DNA of 14,703 nucleotides from CAYLSO01 sp964386525 (GTDB lineage: Bacteria; Eisenbacteria; RBG-16-71-46; DASYSL01): the NCBI GenBank assembly GCA_964386525.1, contig CAYLSO010000033.1:1-14703 (forward strand), read 5' to 3'. Below the pieces are notes generated by a model. The model saw only the letters and a program-made list of their open reading frames with translations. It had not been told where the DNA came from and made no database searches. Positions 12,160 through 14,703 of this stretch are shown piece after piece (the first letter of the stretch is position 1; every line of letters begins with the position of its first letter). Both the position numbers and the translations under genes were made by a program.

Positions 12160-14406
12160 TCAGGCCGCCTTGAGGCGTCCGACCACCACCGTGATGTTGT
12201 CGGGCCCGCCGCGGGTGCGCGCCAACTCCACGAGGCCGCGGCAGGCGTTGCCCGGCGACTCCTCGTTCACCAGCCGGCAGATCTCGTCGTCCTCGACCAT
12301 CCCCGAGAGCCCGTCCGAGCAGAGCACGACGGAGTCGCCGTCCTCGAGGCGGACGAGGCGGCCGCTGACGTCCACCTGGACGTCGGGCTGGTTGCCCAGG
12401 CAGCGGGTCAGCACGTGCCGCGCGTTCTCCGGCACGCGCGTCTCATCCTGGCCCATCCCGGCCAGCTCGGCGGCGAGCGTGTGGTCGTCGGTGATCTTCT
12501 CGATCGAGTTGGGCCGCACGACGTAGGCGCGGCTGTCCCCCACGTGGCCCACCACCAGGCTGTGCCCGGTGACGCCGACGGCCGTGCACGTGGTCCCCAT
12601 GCCGCTGGCCCCCGGCTCGGCGGTCGAGTGCTCGTGCACCGAGCGGTTCGCCCGCTGGATGGCGGTGCGGATGGACTCTTGCGCCCGGCGGCGGCCGCGG
12701 TCCGCCAGGTAGTGCTCGCCGACCACGTCCACCGCCATGCGGCTCGCCACCTCTCCGGCGGCGGCGCCGCCCATGCCGTCGGCGATGACCATGAGGCAGC
12801 CCTTGCGCGGGGCCTGCGCCTCGAACACGCCGAAGCTGTCCTCGTTGTTGCCGCGCACGCAGCCGAGGTCGGACATCGCGGCGACGACCAACTCGCGGCC
12901 GCCGGCGTCATCGAGGGGGATCGCCCTCTCCAGGAAGACGGGTTCCGGCTCGGCTGCCGGGCGGACCGGCGGCGACCCGCTGTCGTTCGCGGCCGGCGCG
13001 CCGCCGGCCTCGGCCCCGCGCTTCTCGGGCACGGGCGCTTCGGCCCGGGTCCGCCGCAGGTGCTCCTCGATGGCGCGCGAGTTGCCCTGGCCGTCGGCGT
13101 ACGCGGCGAGCATCTGGGGCTCGAACTCCTCGAAGAGCTGGCCGCGCGCATAGAGGTGGATGAGCGCTTCCACCACGTCCGGGAAGAACTGCGAGCCGGA
13201 GTGCCGCAGGAGCTCCTCGAAGGCCGCGTCGGGAGAGAGGCCGCGCCGGTACGGGCGGTCCGAGGTCAGGGCGTCGAAGGCGGCCACCGCCATGATGATC
13301 CGGCTGCCGGCCGGGATCTCGCCCGCCGCCAGGCCGCACGGGTAGCCCTTGCCGTCGGGCTGCTCGTGGTGCGCGTGCACGACCTCGGCGGCTCCGGGGA
13401 AGAAGTGGATCCGCGAGAGGATCTCCCAGCCCACCCGCGGGTGGGTGCGCAGCGCGGCCTGTTCCCGCTCGGTGAGGCGGCCGGGCTTGAACAGGATGTC
13501 CCGCTTGATCGCCGTGCGGCCGATGTCGTGCAGGAGAGCGGCGTATTCGAGCTCCTCCAGGTCGCGGTTCGAGAGCCCGAGATGCCGCCCCACGCGCAGA
13601 CTCATCTTGGAGATGCGGTAGGAGAGGCCCCAGGTGAACGGATCGGCGGCGTCGATGGCCGACATCAGCGTGCGGACGGTCTCCAGGTGGGCGGTCTTCG
13701 ATTCGTGCCACAGCCGCGAGCTGTAGCGGGCGAAGAGCAACGGGATGAGGAACAGCGCGACGCCGACCGGGCCGATCCGCACCTGCGTCACCGCCAGGAG
13801 CACGCCGAACGGCAGCACCACGGCCTCCATCCCGGAGACCATGAACAGCCTCGCCCACCACGACGTGGTCGCCACGCGGCGCGCCCCGAGCCACCCCTGG
13901 ACGGCAGCCAGAAGGGACTTGACCACCAGATAGGTGGCGCCCGCCGCCAGGACGGGGAGCACCTGGCCGCCGGAGTCGAGCACCCCGGCGCCCAGGCGCC
14001 CGCCCAGGTCCACATAGACGATGCCCGACGCGCCGACGGCGAGGATCGACTGCCCCAGCTTCGCCAGGCTTCCCGCCAGCGGATTCCACTTGCTCACCGC
14101 GTTGGACATGAGGCGCGCCAGAACGGCGATCCAGCACCCGGCCAGCGGCCCGAACAGCAGCATGCCGGCGAACTCGAGCGCCGGCGACAGATTGACGGAG
14201 ACCTGGGCGCGGGGCAGCGGGATCGGAGAGATGGCCGCGACGACGACCATCGCCAGCCAGAGGACGACGGTGCTGGCGGACGACTGCGCCAGCTCCACGT
14301 CCGGGTAGCGGGCTCCCAGATAGATCAGGAAGCCGATGGCGACGGCCATCACGAGCCCGGGATACCCGGAGCCCGCGATCCAGGATTGTCTGGCTGGGTG
14401 CTTCAA
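12160..14406 (-). CDS. Membrane protein fusing a degenerate HD-GYP domain to a PP2C phosphatase
   Basis: The 748-residue protein has three parts. Residues 1-230 hold about seven hydrophobic segments (near 14-31, 44-62, 76-98, 115-134, 148-172, 192-210, 214-227), probably a membrane sensor. Residues about 245-420 are HD-GYP-like, the family that normally hydrolyses cyclic di-GMP: HDIGR (His293-Asp294), a following HP, HHEQPDGKGYP (346-356) and FDALTSDRPYR are present. However, the usual first His (in the TxGHS motif) is Leu261, the Asp of VAD is Ala375, and the Lys of HDxGK is Arg297, so hydrolysis is doubtful. After a Pro/Ala-rich linker, residues about 505-748 form a PP2C Ser/Thr phosphatase with all metal Asp residues: Asp523 (NNEDS), Asp543 (ADGMGG), Asp698 (CSDGLSG) and Asp736 (GGPDN), so it should be active. 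It starts at TTG with GGAGG six bases upstream, 47 bases after the pilT-like stop on the same strand. Which protein it dephosphorylates is unknown. Confidence 0.9.
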   Translation of the reverse strand: MKHPARQSWIAGSGYPGLVMAVAIGFLIYLGARYPDVELAQSSASTVVLWLAMVVVAAISPIPLPRAQVSVNLSPALEFAGMLLFGPLAGCWIAVLARLMSNAVSKWNPLAGSLAKLGQSILAVGASGIVYVDLGGRLGAGVLDSGGQVLPVLAAGATYLVVKSLLAAVQGWLGARRVATTSWWARLFMVSGMEAVVLPFGVLLAVTQVRIGPVGVALFLIPLLFARYSSRLWHESKTAHLETVRTLMSAIDAADPFTWGLSYRISKMSLRVGRHLGLSNRDLEELEYAALLHDIGRTAIKRDILFKPGRLTEREQAALRTHPRVGWEILSRIHFFPGAAEVVHAHHEQPDGKGYPCGLAAGEIPAGSRIIMAVAAFDALTSDRPYRRGLSPDAAFEELLRHSGSQFFPDVVEALIHLYARGQLFEEFEPQMLAAYADGQGNSRAIEEHLRRTRAEAPVPEKRGAEAGGAPAANDSGSPPVRPAAEPEPVFLERAIPLDDAGGRELVVAAMSDLGCVRGNNEDSFGVFEAQAPRKGCLMVIADGMGGAAAGEVASRMAVDVVGEHYLADRGRRRAQESIRTAIQRANRSVHEHSTAEPGASGMGTTCTAVGVTGHSLVVGHVGDSRAYVVRPNSIEKITDDHTLAAELAGMGQDETRVPENARHVLTRCLGNQPDVQVDVSGRLVRLEDGDSVVLCSDGLSGMVEDDEICRLVNEESPGNACRGLVELARTRGGPDNITVVVGRLKAA

Positions 14407-14412
14407 GGGGTT

Positions 14413-14418
14413 CCTCCC
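14413..14418 (-). promoter_or_regulatory. Ribosome binding site that sets a TTG start for the HD-GYP/PP2C gene
   Basis: On the minus strand GGGAGG lies six bases (AACCCC) before the TTG at 14404-14406. The next residues (KHPARQSWIAG) lead into the first membrane segment. A later in-frame ATG inside that segment (LVMAVAIG) has no comparable site and would remove half the helix. Confidence 0.75.
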
Positions 14419-14453
14419 GCCCGGCCGCGACTCACGGTCCGGGCCTCCTTTGC

Positions 14454-14703
14454 CTATCGCGCCGCGCCCCGCTCTCCGGCGACCAGATGCTCGAATTGAG
14501 CCTTGTCGAAGGCGCGCGCGTGCGCTTCCTCGCCGGTGATGGTCCCCTCCCGGACGAGGTCACGCAGGGCCCCGTCGAGGCTCTGCATGCCCGCCGCGCC
14601 CCCCGTCTGGATGGCCGAGTCGAGCTTGTGGCTGTTGCCGGTGCGGATCATGCTGGCCACCGCGTGGGTGTTGATCACCACCTCGGCGACCGCGATCCGC
14701 CCC
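14454..14703 (-). CDS. pilT: PilT-type type IV pilus retraction ATPase, C-terminal fragment (5' end outside window)
   Basis: Only the last 82 or so residues are visible, open to the right-hand edge. They match the C-terminal region of PilT-family hexameric ATPases, which power pilus retraction at the inner membrane. GRIAVAEVVINTHAV corresponds to the family's GRxAxxEIL-type strand. SAIQTGGAAGMQSLDGAL corresponds to the highly conserved AIRxG/SAIQTG-GMQTLD segment, followed by LVREGTITGEEA. The Walker motifs lie outside the window and cannot be judged. PilU and other PilT paralogs share these motifs, so the exact paralog is not certain. The tail (HLVAGERGAAR) ends 47 bases before the HD-GYP/PP2C start on the same strand, so the two may be co-transcribed. 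Confidence 0.85.
   Translation of the reverse strand, partial: GRIAVAEVVINTHAVASMIRTGNSHKLDSAIQTGGAAGMQSLDGALRDLVREGTITGEEAHARAFDKAQFEHLVAGERGAAR

Noticed and set aside
12415..14499. A 694-codon open frame on the plus strand
   Set aside because: It is antisense to the HD-GYP/PP2C gene and runs past its start toward pilT; composition is that of a GC-rich shadow frame.

Overview
The window is GC-rich DNA with almost no space between genes. It comes from a Gram-negative bacterium: there is an outer-membrane beta-barrel gene, lipoprotein-type signal peptides, a multiheme electron conduit and a type IV pilus retraction ATPase. Two genes start with TTG behind strong GGAGG-type ribosome binding sites. 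I cannot fix the phylum. A Desulfobacterota, Acidobacteriota or Eisenbacteria/Krumholzibacteria-like lineage would fit, but that is only an impression.

Layout, left to right. (1) 1-1616, minus: an exported M28 zinc aminopeptidase with a PA-type insert, cut by the window edge close to its C-terminus. (2) 1773-5403, minus: a three-gene operon, read right to left. It encodes an exported MtrA/DmsE-type decaheme cytochrome with an extra C-terminal CX4CH site, an outer-membrane beta-barrel, and a hexaheme c-type cytochrome with a lipoprotein signal. A 13-bp hairpin follows the last gene. Together these look like a porin-cytochrome conduit that moves electrons across the outer membrane. (3) 5404-5809: a non-coding stretch that ends the methionine operon and probably holds the conduit promoter and a long leader. 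(4) 5810-9330, minus: a class I/II aminotransferase followed by one reading frame that fuses homoserine O-acyltransferase (MetX) to homoserine dehydrogenase, two steps that act on the same metabolite. (5) 9520-12069, plus: a large secreted M14 zinc carboxypeptidase, divergent from the aminotransferase. (6) 12160-14406, minus: a membrane protein joining about seven transmembrane segments, an HD-GYP-like domain that lacks key metal ligands, and an intact PP2C phosphatase domain. (7) 14454-14703, minus: the C-terminal end of a PilT-type ATPase, immediately upstream of and in line with the HD-GYP/PP2C gene.

The parts most worth following up are the compact cytochrome conduit, whose outer component is a hexaheme lipoprotein I cannot place in the MtrC/OmcA family; the MetX-homoserine dehydrogenase fusion; and the membrane pseudo-HD-GYP-PP2C protein next to pilT. 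The last may link a degenerate second-messenger domain to protein dephosphorylation and pilus function. No tRNA, rRNA, CRISPR array, insertion sequence or phage gene was seen.
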